DNA of 64,000 nt from an uncultured Methanobrevibacter sp. (GCF_900314695.1 NZ_OMWD01000012.1:22257-86256), one strand, 5' to 3'; positions 53,337 to 62,880 are shown, numbered from the stretch's first letter. Notes: generated from the sequence alone by a model not told the origin. Numbers and translations are program-made.

Positions 53337-55412
53337 TTAAATCTTACGGAAAAATTTAATTCCTTTTGTAGCGCTTTTCTGGATTGTAATTGAAGTTGTA
53401 ATTGTTCCTTTATATTTGATGTTTTCAGGCATGAATACAACTTTATGTTTTCCTGCTGAAAAACTGTTTGTTGCAAAACCGATAGCACCATTATAGGATT
53501 TCTTTTTGCCTTTGAGTTTTTTAGTGGTTAAAATATATGTTTTGTATTTTTTGCCTGTATATATTAAAACCTTAATTTTAACTCCGTTGATTCCTTTATT
53601 TGTATTTTTATTGGATACTAAATAAGAAAGCAGTGACCCACTTTTTCCATTTGTCCTTTGTTGTAATTTAAATTTCAATGGGGTTTGTTTTACAACTGTA
53701 ATGGATGAAGTTAATGTGTTAAATTTATAACCGCTATGGGTTGCGCTTACCTCGATTTTGTGAGTGCCGGAAGTCAGATCTTTGGTTTTATATGATGCCA
53801 CTCCTTTTGAATTTGTAGTTACTGATACTGTTTTATATTTCTTACCTGTGAATACTTTTAATGTAAGTCTCATGTTTGGAATGCCTTTATTATTCCCTGA
53901 GTCAACCAATGTAATTGTCCAAACACCTGCACTTTTAAGGGCAACAGTTAATTTGGATGCTTTAATGACTGCAGTTGCTTGTTTAACTGTGAAATTTAAA
54001 TCTCCATCAACAGCAGTATGATTCTCATCCGGTGTTGTAGTAACTCTAAGGGTATAGTTTCCAACATCTAAATTGGAAATTGTTAAAACATTGTTTGAAT
54101 AAGTAATTTTAGCTTTGTCATGATTTAAAACATGAATATTTTCAAGTTCGATTTTTCCTCCACTGACATTTACATAAATGGAACCTGATGATCCGTATTC
54201 AAAAATAAGTCCTGGAGAAAAAATAACACTGGAATTTACTTTCACACGTTCAATTGTATTATTTAATCTCAATAACTCGGAATAAGGGATTCCAGGAACT
54301 GCATCTGCAATAATCTCATCATAATCAAGCACAAAATGATTAAACATGATATCATATGAAGAATACATTAAATCATTACCTAATCTAGCCATATTGTCTT
54401 TAAAGAAAGATTTTCTCACGGTATTATTGATGTATAAACTTATAGCACCTCCATATGCTTCAAGTGCTTGATTTCCTATGAATGTACAATTGTCAACTGT
54501 TAAACCGTCGGAATCAGCACTGAAAATTGCACCGCCTCCCTGAGTTTCATTTTCATCTAATTTATTTGTAATGTAGTTGTTGTAAAATTCACAGTATTCA
54601 ATAGTATTGTTTTGTTTAAGTACAGAAATTGCACCTCCGTAATCAGTACAATGGTTGTTTGTGAATTTACAATGGCTTATAATGCTGTTATCTGCCCATA
54701 ATGCTATTGCTCCCCCATGACTTTTTTCACCATTTGCCATGTTGTCGTTGAATTCACAATTTGTTATGGTGCAAGCACTACCATTCAAAAGAATAGCACC
54801 TCCATGCATAGCCGCATGATTGTTTGTAAAAATACTATTCTCTATTTTACAGTTATTGCCTAAAATGAGAAGTGCACCGCCAATAGCATTCTCTCTTATT
54901 GCGGAATTATCTATAAATTCACAGTTTGCTATGGTACCGTTATCGCCTTCCCAATATACAGCACCTCCCCATAAGAATATGCCGTTAACAAATTTTATAT
55001 TATTTAATTCAACGTTTGAAGCATTGATATTAAAAAATGGGGAACTATAATCTTTGCTTGTATTGAATGTTATAACAGCACCGTCATCTGATCCGACGAT
55101 TTTAACTGGTTTATTAACATTAATTAGGTAATCGCATGTATAATTTCCATTGAGAGTAATTGTGGAATATTCCTCGGCAGCATCAATTTCACGTTGAATA
55201 TTCCTATATTCATCTTCTCCAGACTTTAAATTAGAATCAGTATCTTGATTATCTGTGATTAGCTCTTCTGTCATTGTTTCTTCTAGTGATTGCGTTTCTA
55301 TAGTGCTGGTATTGTCAGATGAGATAATATCAGAAGCATCTGCTGCACTCACATTAGAAAAGGCACAAACACTTATTATCATAATCAAAAATATTAGTAA
55401 TATTTTTTTCAT
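53337..55412 (-). CDS. Adhesin-like protein with beta-helix and Ig-like domains, paralogue 2
   Basis: 691 residues from ATG 55412, chosen because AAAGGTGG lies directly ahead and a signal peptide MKKILLIFLIMIISVCAFSN begins there; the open frame extends 15 codons upstream without such a site. The layout matches paralogue 1: acidic N-terminal linker, beta helix (about 60-390) with N-N-x-A-x-x-H-G-G-A-I-L-L type repeats, then three Ig-like repeats ending GIKFFRKI. The linker DNQDTDSNLKSGEDEYRNIQREIDAAE differs most from the neighbour. Role: cell surface, probably adhesion. Confidence 0.87.
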   Translation of the reverse strand: MKKILLIFLIMIISVCAFSNVSAADASDIISSDNTSTIETQSLEETMTEELITDNQDTDSNLKSGEDEYRNIQREIDAAEEYSTITLNGNYTCDYLINVNKPVKIVGSDDGAVITFNTSKDYSSPFFNINASNVELNNIKFVNGIFLWGGAVYWEGDNGTIANCEFIDNSAIRENAIGGALLILGNNCKIENSIFTNNHAAMHGGAILLNGSACTITNCEFNDNMANGEKSHGGAIALWADNSIISHCKFTNNHCTDYGGAISVLKQNNTIEYCEFYNNYITNKLDENETQGGGAIFSADSDGLTVDNCTFIGNQALEAYGGAISLYINNTVRKSFFKDNMARLGNDLMYSSYDIMFNHFVLDYDEIIADAVPGIPYSELLRLNNTIERVKVNSSVIFSPGLIFEYGSSGSIYVNVSGGKIELENIHVLNHDKAKITYSNNVLTISNLDVGNYTLRVTTTPDENHTAVDGDLNFTVKQATAVIKASKLTVALKSAGVWTITLVDSGNNKGIPNMRLTLKVFTGKKYKTVSVTTNSKGVASYKTKDLTSGTHKIEVSATHSGYKFNTLTSSITVVKQTPLKFKLQQRTNGKSGSLLSYLVSNKNTNKGINGVKIKVLIYTGKKYKTYILTTKKLKGKKKSYNGAIGFATNSFSAGKHKVVFMPENIKYKGTITTSITIQKSATKGIKFFRKI

Positions 55413-55561
55413 ATTAGTTTCCACCTTTAAAAATATAAAATATATTGAATATTTCATATTTTTCTAATGGAATCTATTTAAAAGTTTCATATAAAGCATT
55501 AACTTTCATTCACTCGTCAAATTGCGAAGAATGCTTTAAAATTTTTTAAAAAAAAGAATTT

Positions 55562-55582
55562 GAAGAATAATAATTATTCTTC
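55562..55582 (-). terminator. Terminator hairpin overlapping the comC stop codon
   Basis: GAAGAATAAT, one base A, ATTATTCTTC: a perfect 10-bp palindrome that includes the stop codon at 55574-55576. On the minus strand AAATTCTTTTTTTT follows. Confidence 0.6.
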
Positions 55583-56602
55583 GATATAGGAATCTATGTC
55601 TATATCTAAATCATCGCAGATTCCTTTTAATTGTTCGTATAATTTTTCATCAATTGCTACACCATTAGCTTCGGCATCAGCAATTCTTTTTACTTCCAAA
55701 TCGCCCGGAATTGCAACAGTTTCACCAGTAGCTCTGACTTGTGAGACAAAATCTTCGGTATTTGCAACAAATTCTCCAAAGTCTCCAAATTTGGATGGAT
55801 CAATTACAACATATAAGTCTCCTTTTGTACAATCTTTGGTTGGTGAAGCTGTACCACTAACTCCAAGTCCGTATCCTGCTTGTACTAATGGTCCAGTTAA
55901 AATTTCAATTAATAATGATAATGCATATCCTTTAAATCCACCAAATGGTAAAATTGATCCTTCAAGTGCTGCTTCAGGGTCGTTAGTTGGATTTCCATCT
56001 TTGTCTAATGCCCATCCGTCAGGCAAGTCCAGACCTTTTCTTTTTGATTCAATGATTTTTCCACGAGCAGTAACTGAAGTTGCCATGTCTACAGTAATGT
56101 ATGTTTCTGAAGGGATACCTAATGCAATAGGGTTGGTACCAATTAAAGCTTGGCTTCCTCCTAATGGTGCTATAGCAGGATCAGTATTTGCAAGAACCAA
56201 TCCGATACAGTTTTCCCTTAATGCTAAATCAGAATAAAATCCGGTGACACCGAAGTGATTTGTATTATGGACACCAACACATCCGATTCCTACTTCTTTA
56301 GCTTTTTTAATAGCTATTTGCATTGCTTTATATGATACAGCTTGTCCAAAACCACTATTACCATTTATTAAAGCAATTGCTGGTGTTTCTTTTTCAATCT
56401 CAATGTCATCTTTTAGGTTTATTGTTCCTGCTTCGATACTAATTAAGTACTGTGGAAATCTTCCAAGCCCATGTGATGTAAATCCTTTTAAATCTGCATC
56501 AATTGTTGCTTCAGCTACAAATTCACTGTCTTCTTCACTAGCTCCTAATTTTTTTAATATTTCTTTTACAAGAGCTATTTCTTTATCTTTCATTATCTTC
56601 AT
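55574..56602 (-). CDS. comC: L-sulfolactate dehydrogenase / malate dehydrogenase family (Ldh2)
   Basis: 342 residues of the Ldh2 family, with HNTNHFGVTGFYSDLAL carrying the catalytic His, LANTDPAIAPLGGSQALIGTNPIALG binding NAD(P) and LPFGGFKGYALSLLIEIL near the C-terminus. In Methanobacteriales this enzyme oxidises sulfolactate to sulfopyruvate in coenzyme M synthesis and also acts on malate or 2-hydroxyglutarate. The start ATG 56602 follows GAGGTG by five bases; the later Met (MKDKE) is less likely. Upstream purM is 27 bases away on the same strand, so the two may share a transcript. Confidence 0.9.
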   Translation of the reverse strand: MKIMKDKEIALVKEILKKLGASEEDSEFVAEATIDADLKGFTSHGLGRFPQYLISIEAGTINLKDDIEIEKETPAIALINGNSGFGQAVSYKAMQIAIKKAKEVGIGCVGVHNTNHFGVTGFYSDLALRENCIGLVLANTDPAIAPLGGSQALIGTNPIALGIPSETYITVDMATSVTARGKIIESKRKGLDLPDGWALDKDGNPTNDPEAALEGSILPFGGFKGYALSLLIEILTGPLVQAGYGLGVSGTASPTKDCTKGDLYVVIDPSKFGDFGEFVANTEDFVSQVRATGETVAIPGDLEVKRIADAEANGVAIDEKLYEQLKGICDDLDIDIDSYIEE

Positions 56603-56629
56603 TCACACACCTCTTAATTATTTATCAAA

Positions 56630-57649
56630 TCAGTATTCAATTTCGGATCCTTCAAAAGCTTTTACAGTAATTTTTTCATCGTCTGTTACTTTACCAATAA
56701 TTTGGCAATTGCAGTATTCTTTCAAAGTACTCATTATTTTTTCAGCTTTGTTTTCTTCAGCGATTACAACAAAACCGATACCCATGTTAAATACTTTATA
56801 CATTTCTTTGATGTCTACGTTTTGTTCATAGATTAATTTGAATATTTCAGGAACTTCCGGAAGGTCATTAATATCATATCCGACACCTTTTTTCAAACGT
56901 CTGAGATTTGTAAATCCTCCTCCGGTAATATGTGCAAGTCCGTTAATATTATATTCTTTTTCAAATAATGCTACAATAGGTTTAACATACAATTCAGTGG
57001 GTCTGATTAATTCTTCACCGATAGTTGTATTTCCGTTTGGCATTTTGTCGTTAACAGTAAAACCTGCATCATCAAACAATGCTTTTCTTGCTAAACTGTA
57101 TCCATTGGAATGGATTCCGTTACTTTCAATACCAATCAATACATTTCCAGGTTCTATATTTTCACCAGTAATGATTTTATCGATATCTACGAAACCAATC
57201 CCAGTACCTGCTAAATCGAAATCTTTAATAATTCCTGGAAGTGAAGCAGTTTCACCACCTATAATTGCAATTTTTGATTCTTCAGCACCTTTAACAAGGC
57301 CTTCAGCAATTTCACTAGCTCTTTCAGGGTCTGGTTTTTCAACAGCAAGATAATCCACTAATGCAATAGGTTCTGCACCTACACAAAGTATATCATTAAC
57401 GACCATGGCAATACAGTCTATACCAACAGTATCGTATTTATTCATCATTTCTGCAATTAAAATTTTACTTCCAACACCGTCAGTACTCATTGCAATAGCT
57501 TTATCTCCTAATTTTACTAAAGCCGCATAATGACCGCTGTCAGTGATGATATCTCTACATGATAATGTTGATTTGAGTTTATCTGCTAACTTTGATACAG
57601 TAACAGCTTCAAGGTCTATATCAACTCCGGATTCTGAATAAGTAACCAT
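56630..57649 (-). CDS. purM: Phosphoribosylformylglycinamidine cyclo-ligase (AIR synthetase)
   Basis: 339 residues. Typical PurM/ThiL-fold segments are VKLGDKAIAMSTDGVGSK, GIDCIAMVVNDILCVGAEP, GGETASLPGI, ESNGIHSNGYSLARK and HITGGGFTNL. The enzyme uses ATP to form aminoimidazole ribotide in purine synthesis. All catalytic segments are complete. It sits between fttA and comC, as I recall from other Methanobacteriales. Ribosome site AGGTG lies ahead of the ATG. Confidence 0.97.
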   Translation of the reverse strand: MVTYSESGVDIDLEAVTVSKLADKLKSTLSCRDIITDSGHYAALVKLGDKAIAMSTDGVGSKILIAEMMNKYDTVGIDCIAMVVNDILCVGAEPIALVDYLAVEKPDPERASEIAEGLVKGAEESKIAIIGGETASLPGIIKDFDLAGTGIGFVDIDKIITGENIEPGNVLIGIESNGIHSNGYSLARKALFDDAGFTVNDKMPNGNTTIGEELIRPTELYVKPIVALFEKEYNINGLAHITGGGFTNLRRLKKGVGYDINDLPEVPEIFKLIYEQNVDIKEMYKVFNMGIGFVVIAEENKAEKIMSTLKEYCNCQIIGKVTDDEKITVKAFEGSEIEY

Positions 57650-57766
57650 TTTTACACCTATAAGCTTTATTTGTTTAATTTTTTTAAAAAGAAATAAAAT
57701 AATATTGTGTTTACAATATTTTTACACAATATAATTTGTTTTATTAAGTATTTAATTGTTTTTTAA

Positions 57767-59680
57767 TTATTGTATTCTAACACTGTCTAAATTAATCGGA
57801 GTTTTAGTTTCAATTTTATAACTTCTATGAATTGAAGATGCCAAATCCACAGCTTTGTATGGGTCTCCGTGGCATGTAATGACTTTATCAGGTCTTGGAT
57901 TAAGTCTTTTTACATATTCCATTAATTGTCTTCTGTTAGAATGTCCACTAAATCCATTAATAGTTTTTATTTGCATTTTTACGCAGAATTGTCTTGTTCT
58001 ACCATCATCATCTTCTAATGGAATTTCTTTCCATCCTTTTTGAACTCTTCTACCCATGGACCCTTCAGATTGGTATCCTACAAAGATTAATGTGTTTTTC
58101 TCATCTTCGCATAACCATTTGAAGTATTCTACAGAGTTTCCACCGGTTAACATACCTGAAGTGGATAAGATGATTGCAGGCTGTTTGCTTTCGACAATCT
58201 CTTTTCTTTGGTCACGATTTTGGACCTTTTCAAACATATCTGAGACAAATGGATTTCTTCCCATATGGAAGATTTGGTCTCTTAAGTCTTTACTTAAGTA
58301 TTCAGGTCTTGCAGTGTGGATTGCTGTTGCTTCCCAAATCATACCGTCAATGTAGATAGGTACTTCTTCGATTAAACCATGTCTCATGTATTCTTCCAAA
58401 ACAACCATAAGTTCTTGTGCTCTTCCCACAGCAAATACTGGAACCAATACTTTTCCTCCACGTTTTAGTGTTTTATAGATGGTTTTCATCATTTCTTTTT
58501 CAGCATTGTTCCTGGAAGGTTGTACATCTTCTTTTCCACCATATGTACTTTCCATAATTACTGTTTCAGCACGTGGGAATCTGATTGTTGCAGGTTCAAG
58601 TAATCTTGAAGGTTCATATTTAAAATCTCCAGTATATACTAAATTGTGAGCTCCATCTCCAATGTGCATATGGGATATTGCTGAACCTAAAATATGTCCT
58701 GCATTGTGCAATGTCAATCTTATGTCTGGAGAAATGTCAGTTACTTCTCCATAATCTAGTGTAATGGTATTTTTAATAGCTTGTTTTACATGTTTTGATG
58801 TAAATGGGAGAGGATTTCCTTCTCTGTGAGCTATATCTAAGTGGTCGAATTGTAAAAGTGTAGTTAAATCTCTGGTTGGGGTTGTACAGTAAACTGGCCC
58901 TTCATATCCATAATGGTAAAGGTATGGTACAAATCCACAGTGATCTAAGTGAGCGTGAGATATGATGACAGCATCTAATTCTTCAATTGAAAATTCTGGC
59001 GCATTCAAATAAGGGAATGCATTTTTATTGTCTGATGCTGCAACATTAACACCACAGTCCAATAAAACACGGCTGTTTGGTGTTTGCAATAACATTGATG
59101 AACGTCCTACTTCTTTAAATCCTCCCATTGAAGTAACTCTGGCCCAATCATTTGGATGTTTAGTTCCTTGGTGGATTTGGCGTCCAAGACGTTGTAACAT
59201 TTTTTTTCTATCTTTACTACTATTTTTTTGGATGGTTCTAATTTTTCCAATAATATCTGAACTGATTGGAGGGGTTCTTAAGATTTTAGGTGCCCATCCA
59301 GTGTTTTTAACAATGTTTCTGGATGTTACTCCATATTTTCCAATAACCAATCCTGGTTTTTTCGCAGTAATAACTACTTCTCCAGTTACGGTATCAAAAT
59401 AAATGTCAGTAATTTCAGCTCCTTCCGGTACGATTTCATGAATTTTATTAATGGTTTCTTCAGGTTCAAGTAATGCGCACTTGTCGGATCGTATAATAAT
59501 TCTTTTTCTAAGTTCTTTTGCAAGTGATCTTATAAGATCGCCATTTTCAGTTATAATTTCTGGATTTTTAGTATAAACTACTACTTCCGGACCTTCAAAT
59601 TCCACTTTGGAAACTTGAATCTCTTTTGGTAGCTTTTCTAAAATCTCTTTTTTAATATCTTCTAAAATATCTGAAGTCAT
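57767..59680 (-). CDS. fttA: aCPSF1 beta-CASP ribonuclease, archaeal transcription termination factor FttA
   Basis: 637 residues. Two N-terminal KH domains (about 1-140, with GLVIGKYG near 110-117) are followed by the metallo-beta-lactamase core with HAHLDH at 242-247 and a beta-CASP domain, and a C-terminal part with CHGDP. All metal ligands appear present. FttA cuts nascent RNA and releases RNA polymerase in archaea, with U-rich sequences as preferred sites. The gene is on the minus strand and is preceded by a remarkable inverted repeat and a T7 tract directly before its ribosome site AAGGGAT (59684-59690). Confidence 0.96.
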   Translation of the reverse strand: MTSDILEDIKKEILEKLPKEIQVSKVEFEGPEVVVYTKNPEIITENGDLIRSLAKELRKRIIIRSDKCALLEPEETINKIHEIVPEGAEITDIYFDTVTGEVVITAKKPGLVIGKYGVTSRNIVKNTGWAPKILRTPPISSDIIGKIRTIQKNSSKDRKKMLQRLGRQIHQGTKHPNDWARVTSMGGFKEVGRSSMLLQTPNSRVLLDCGVNVAASDNKNAFPYLNAPEFSIEELDAVIISHAHLDHCGFVPYLYHYGYEGPVYCTTPTRDLTTLLQFDHLDIAHREGNPLPFTSKHVKQAIKNTITLDYGEVTDISPDIRLTLHNAGHILGSAISHMHIGDGAHNLVYTGDFKYEPSRLLEPATIRFPRAETVIMESTYGGKEDVQPSRNNAEKEMMKTIYKTLKRGGKVLVPVFAVGRAQELMVVLEEYMRHGLIEEVPIYIDGMIWEATAIHTARPEYLSKDLRDQIFHMGRNPFVSDMFEKVQNRDQRKEIVESKQPAIILSTSGMLTGGNSVEYFKWLCEDEKNTLIFVGYQSEGSMGRRVQKGWKEIPLEDDDGRTRQFCVKMQIKTINGFSGHSNRRQLMEYVKRLNPRPDKVITCHGDPYKAVDLASSIHRSYKIETKTPINLDSVRIQ

Positions 59681-59691
59681 ATAATCCCTTC

Positions 59692-59768
59692 AAAAAAAGT
59701 TGGTGTAGTATAATAGTTTATGAAAAGCTTTAAGCTATAATTAGTTAAATTTCATAAACTATCTACAC
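59692..59768 (-). promoter_or_regulatory. Inverted repeat and T-tract in front of fttA
   Basis: GTGTAG + ATAGTTTATGAAA (59703-59708 and 59713-59725, with TATA between) pairs with TTTCATAAACTAT + CTACAC (59750-59768): 19 bp with a single 4-base bulge. The 24-base loop contains AGCTTTAAGCT and, on the minus strand, an AT-rich ATTATAG that could be the fttA TATA box. On the minus strand the repeat is followed by T7 (59692-59698) and at once by the fttA ribosome site. It can be read as an attenuator-type terminator in the fttA leader, as the psmB terminator, or as a pair of operator half-sites around the promoter. Confidence 0.6.
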
Positions 59769-59809
59769 TATTATATAAAAAAATAGTTAGTTATGAAAAA
59801 TTAGCTTAC

Positions 59810-60424
59810 TTATATTTTTTCTAGAATCTCATTAATTTTTTCATCATCTAACATTTCAAAGCCGTCTTTGTCTACTTTTGCAACTAAATATCCGTTTCCG
59901 GAAAATGTGTCACGTTCAGCAGCAGCTCTAATAGCTCTTATAGCTATTTCAATTCCTTCATCGGTTGTTAAATCATCTCTATATCTGTCTTCAAGAACTC
60001 CGTATGCAACGATAGAACCTGATCCAGTTGAGATATAAGTGTCTTCTATCATTCCACCAGCTGGGTCTAATGAATAAAGAGATGGTTTGTCTGCGTCCAT
60101 TCCACCAAGTAATGTTTGAACATACATTGGTCCTGAACGTAATATGTTTGCAGTTAATGATGCGGCAGCTTTAACACTGATTGCATCGTTGTTTCTCATT
60201 TGGTAAAGAGAAACTTCTGCTTCAATAACTTTCATTAAACTTTGTGCATCTCCCACTGAACCAGCAATGGTAGTTACAATATGATCATCAATTTTAAATA
60301 TTTTTTCTGCGACTTTATGAGCTACTAAGTTTCCCATACTAGCTCTTCTTTCGCTTGCAAATACAACTCCGTCTTTACAAGTAATTCCGACGGTTGTTGT
60401 ACCTTCTAATATTTTATCATCCAT
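59810..60424 (-). CDS. psmB: Proteasome beta subunit
   Basis: 204 residues. The propeptide is very short: MDDKILEG is followed by TTTVGITCKDGVV, so Thr9 becomes the N-terminal catalytic nucleophile after autocleavage. Lys and Asp partners (FASERRASMGN, YISTGSGS) are in place. It forms the inner rings of the 20S proteasome, which degrades unfolded proteins with the PAN ATPase. The ribosome site GAGGTGTAT precedes the ATG. It is divergent from taw2. Confidence 0.97.
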   Translation of the reverse strand: MDDKILEGTTTVGITCKDGVVFASERRASMGNLVAHKVAEKIFKIDDHIVTTIAGSVGDAQSLMKVIEAEVSLYQMRNNDAISVKAAASLTANILRSGPMYVQTLLGGMDADKPSLYSLDPAGGMIEDTYISTGSGSIVAYGVLEDRYRDDLTTDEGIEIAIRAIRAAAERDTFSGNGYLVAKVDKDGFEMLDDEKINEILEKI

Positions 60425-60613
60425 TTAAATACACCTCTATAGTATTTAAAATATCTTATTTCAACTATCTAATAGGTTGAATATAATAAAATCAATCAAA
60501 TGTATATTTACATATTAATTTTATTTAAAATCAGAATCAATAATTAGTATAAACTAACAATATTAATATTATCTATTTGCATATATAAACTTTTCTTTCA
60601 AAAGGTGAATAAA

Positions 60614-61351
60614 TTGAAATGGAAACGAATTGGTAATGTATTGATTTTAGATAGTAAATTTCATTATGAATCTTATGAAGATCTGCAGGTTTTATCAAAA
60701 AAGCATAATGTAAAAACCATAATGGAAATAGACCATATTCAAGGAACAAAAAGGGAACCTGTATATAATATTCTCTACGGCAATGAAACTGAGACAATAC
60801 ACAAAGAAAATGGCTGTTTATTTAAATTGGACTTGTCAAAAGTTATGTGGTCTAAAGGGAATAATAATGAAAGACTGCGTATTGCAAAATTGGTTGAAGA
60901 CAATGAAGTTGTTTTGGACATGTTTGCAGGTATAGGATATTTTTCAATTCCTATTGGTGTTCATTCAAATGCAAAACGCATATACTCGATTGAAATAAAT
61001 CCTAATTCTTACTTTTACTTATGTGAAAATATCAAATTAAATAAGTTGGACAATATTACTCCAATTTTGGGGGATTGCATGGTGCAGGCTCCCAAGTATA
61101 AAGCTGACCGTATTGTAATGGGGTATGTAAAAACCACTCATCATTATCTAAATGTGGCCATAAATAGTTTAAATGAAGGTGGAATACTGCATTATCATGA
61201 AACTGTTCCTGAAAAATTAATGAATACTAGACCTCTTGAAAGGATTATTTCTCAGGCAGGCAATCGTGAAGTTGAATTATTAAAATTAAATAAAATAAAA
61301 AAATACGCTCCTGGTGTGGAGCATGTGGTTTTGGATGTTAAGGTAAATTAA
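60614..61351 (+). CDS. taw2: tRNA(Phe) wybutosine-pathway aminocarboxypropyltransferase Taw2
   Basis: 245 residues from TTG 60614, which follows AAGGTG (60602-60607) at a normal distance; the GTG at 60605 overlaps that site. The SAM-binding motif DMFAGIGYFSIPI at about 102-114 and EINPNSY follow the class I fold. The motif MGYVKTTHHYL replaces the Asn-Leu-Pro of Trm5 methyltransferases, and HYHETVP follows; both are typical of TYW2. Role: transfers the aminocarboxypropyl group of SAM to the wyosine base at tRNA(Phe) position 37. The 3' end overlaps cofG by 14 bases, convergently. Confidence 0.88.
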   Translation: MKWKRIGNVLILDSKFHYESYEDLQVLSKKHNVKTIMEIDHIQGTKREPVYNILYGNETETIHKENGCLFKLDLSKVMWSKGNNNERLRIAKLVEDNEVVLDMFAGIGYFSIPIGVHSNAKRIYSIEINPNSYFYLCENIKLNKLDNITPILGDCMVQAPKYKADRIVMGYVKTTHHYLNVAINSLNEGGILHYHETVPEKLMNTRPLERIISQAGNREVELLKLNKIKKYAPGVEHVVLDVKVN

Positions 61352-62426
61352 AGATATTTTCGAGTAACTTTTTATTTAGCCATTCATCGTTTATGTATTT
61401 GTCATAAACACATAATCTTTCAGTTAGTTCAAATTTTGCATCTTTAGTCAGTTCATTGAGTTCATCGATTTCCGGCCAGGGGGATGTGATATTGACAAAG
61501 TCAGGACTCACTGGCGATACGCCTCCCCAGTCATCAGCGCCGCAAAGTAGGAAAATTTGTGCAGTATCTCTATTTAAATTAGGAGGTACCTGTATACTGA
61601 CGTCGCTATCTTTAAACAACAAGTATGCTGCAATAACTGTTCTGACCATATCTAAAAGACTTGGCTTTGGCCAATTCTCCATTTCAATTCCTGGAATTGG
61701 TGTAAAGTTTTGAATAATGACTTCTTGGATATGTCCGTACTTATCATTAATCTCTTTAATCGCAAGTAATGAATCGGCAATTTCTTCTTTTGTCTCTCCA
61801 ATTCCTATTAAAATACCTGTGGTGTAAGGAATTTTTAGTTTTCCTGCATTGGAAATAGTTTCTAATCTAAGTTCCGGATTTTTTCCCGGACTCTTTTTAT
61901 GTGCAGGCAATTCCATTAGTCTTTTTGATGAATTTTCAAGCATTAAACCCATTGATGCATTTACTTCCTTTAATTTTTCTAAAGATTCATAACTGAAGTT
62001 ACCTCCATTTGTATGGGGCAATAATGAAGTTTCATCCAAAGTCATCTGGCAGATATCAACAATATAATCGACCATGTTGTCGTATCCAAATTCTTTTAAT
62101 TTTAATTGGACAATTTCATCTTCATCAGCATCTTCTCCAAAAGTGAAAAGAGCTTCTTTACAACCATGTTCTTCGGCTTCTTTTAATTCACTTAAAATTT
62201 CTTCTTTTGTCTTAAGAATAATGGCTTCTGGATCATCTGGGTTCTTTTTAAAATTACAATATCCACAATCATTTCTGCAAATTTCAGTTAATGGTATGAA
62301 TATATTTTTAGAATAAGTTATGAGATTATTCTCCCTATATTTGGCTACTTCCAGCATATATTTTTCAAGGTCTTTGTCAGTTGCATTTAATATAGTGAGA
62401 ATTTCCTCTTTTGTTAAATTTGTCAT
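61338..62426 (-). CDS. cofG: 7,8-didemethyl-8-hydroxy-5-deazariboflavin synthase subunit CofG
   Basis: 362 residues. The radical SAM motif is CRNDCGYCNF (CxxxCxxC) at about 49-58; TFGEDADEDE and the conserved GVSPVSPDFVN follow. With CofH it makes the F0 chromophore of the deazaflavin F420, the hydride carrier of methanogenesis. The start lies two bases after the DUF2120-like gene, and mptA is next upstream, so three genes form one operon on the minus strand. Confidence 0.95.
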   Translation of the reverse strand: MTNLTKEEILTILNATDKDLEKYMLEVAKYRENNLITYSKNIFIPLTEICRNDCGYCNFKKNPDDPEAIILKTKEEILSELKEAEEHGCKEALFTFGEDADEDEIVQLKLKEFGYDNMVDYIVDICQMTLDETSLLPHTNGGNFSYESLEKLKEVNASMGLMLENSSKRLMELPAHKKSPGKNPELRLETISNAGKLKIPYTTGILIGIGETKEEIADSLLAIKEINDKYGHIQEVIIQNFTPIPGIEMENWPKPSLLDMVRTVIAAYLLFKDSDVSIQVPPNLNRDTAQIFLLCGADDWGGVSPVSPDFVNITSPWPEIDELNELTKDAKFELTERLCVYDKYINDEWLNKKLLENIFNLP

Positions 62427-62428
62427 GT

Positions 62429-62869
62429 TTAATCTTCACGTTCGGAAACAGTTACTTCCACATAAAGCGGAGGAATTTCATTTTTATCTTCCCAAATTGC
62501 AATAACTACATAAAAATTTGGAAGTTCAAATACTTTGTAAGCTACTACAAGTCCCATTGATTCCAATTCTTCTTCCATCCTAATGAATCCTTTACTGTCA
62601 ACATCTCCAGTACCAGTTTCACTTTTTTGGATGTTTTTATCGCCTAATTTGAGAATGTCTTCAATTTTGTCGGATGTGGATTCTATTTCTGTTCCTCCAA
62701 GGATTTCTCCAATTTCAGAAAGCTTAGAATCAAAATCATCTAAAGGCAGTACTTTTCTTGATTTTCCTCTCACAATTAAAATTCTTTCATTATCAATTGC
62801 AGGTCTTGATCCTTTAAATGATTCAAAAAAGCCCATTACTTCTCCTGCAATTTCATATGTTTTTTTCAT
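62429..62869 (-). CDS. DUF2120-like methanogen protein
   Basis: 146 residues. The sequence, with GEVMGFFESFKGSRPAIDNERIL at the start and LESMGLVVAYKVFELPNFYVVIAIWED towards the end, fits a small methanogen-specific family that I recall as DUF2120. It is predicted to be soluble with alpha/beta structure; no catalytic motif or cysteine is present. Its place between mptA and cofG (11 and 2 bases apart) suggests a role connected with methanogen cofactors, by context only. Confidence 0.7.
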   Translation of the reverse strand: MKKTYEIAGEVMGFFESFKGSRPAIDNERILIVRGKSRKVLPLDDFDSKLSEIGEILGGTEIESTSDKIEDILKLGDKNIQKSETGTGDVDSKGFIRMEEELESMGLVVAYKVFELPNFYVVIAIWEDKNEIPPLYVEVTVSERED

Positions 62870-62880
62870 TAAATCAGATC

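Noticed and set aside
55596..56237. 213-codon frame opposite comC
   Set aside because: Antisense shadow of a complete, well-conserved enzyme gene; no ribosome site.
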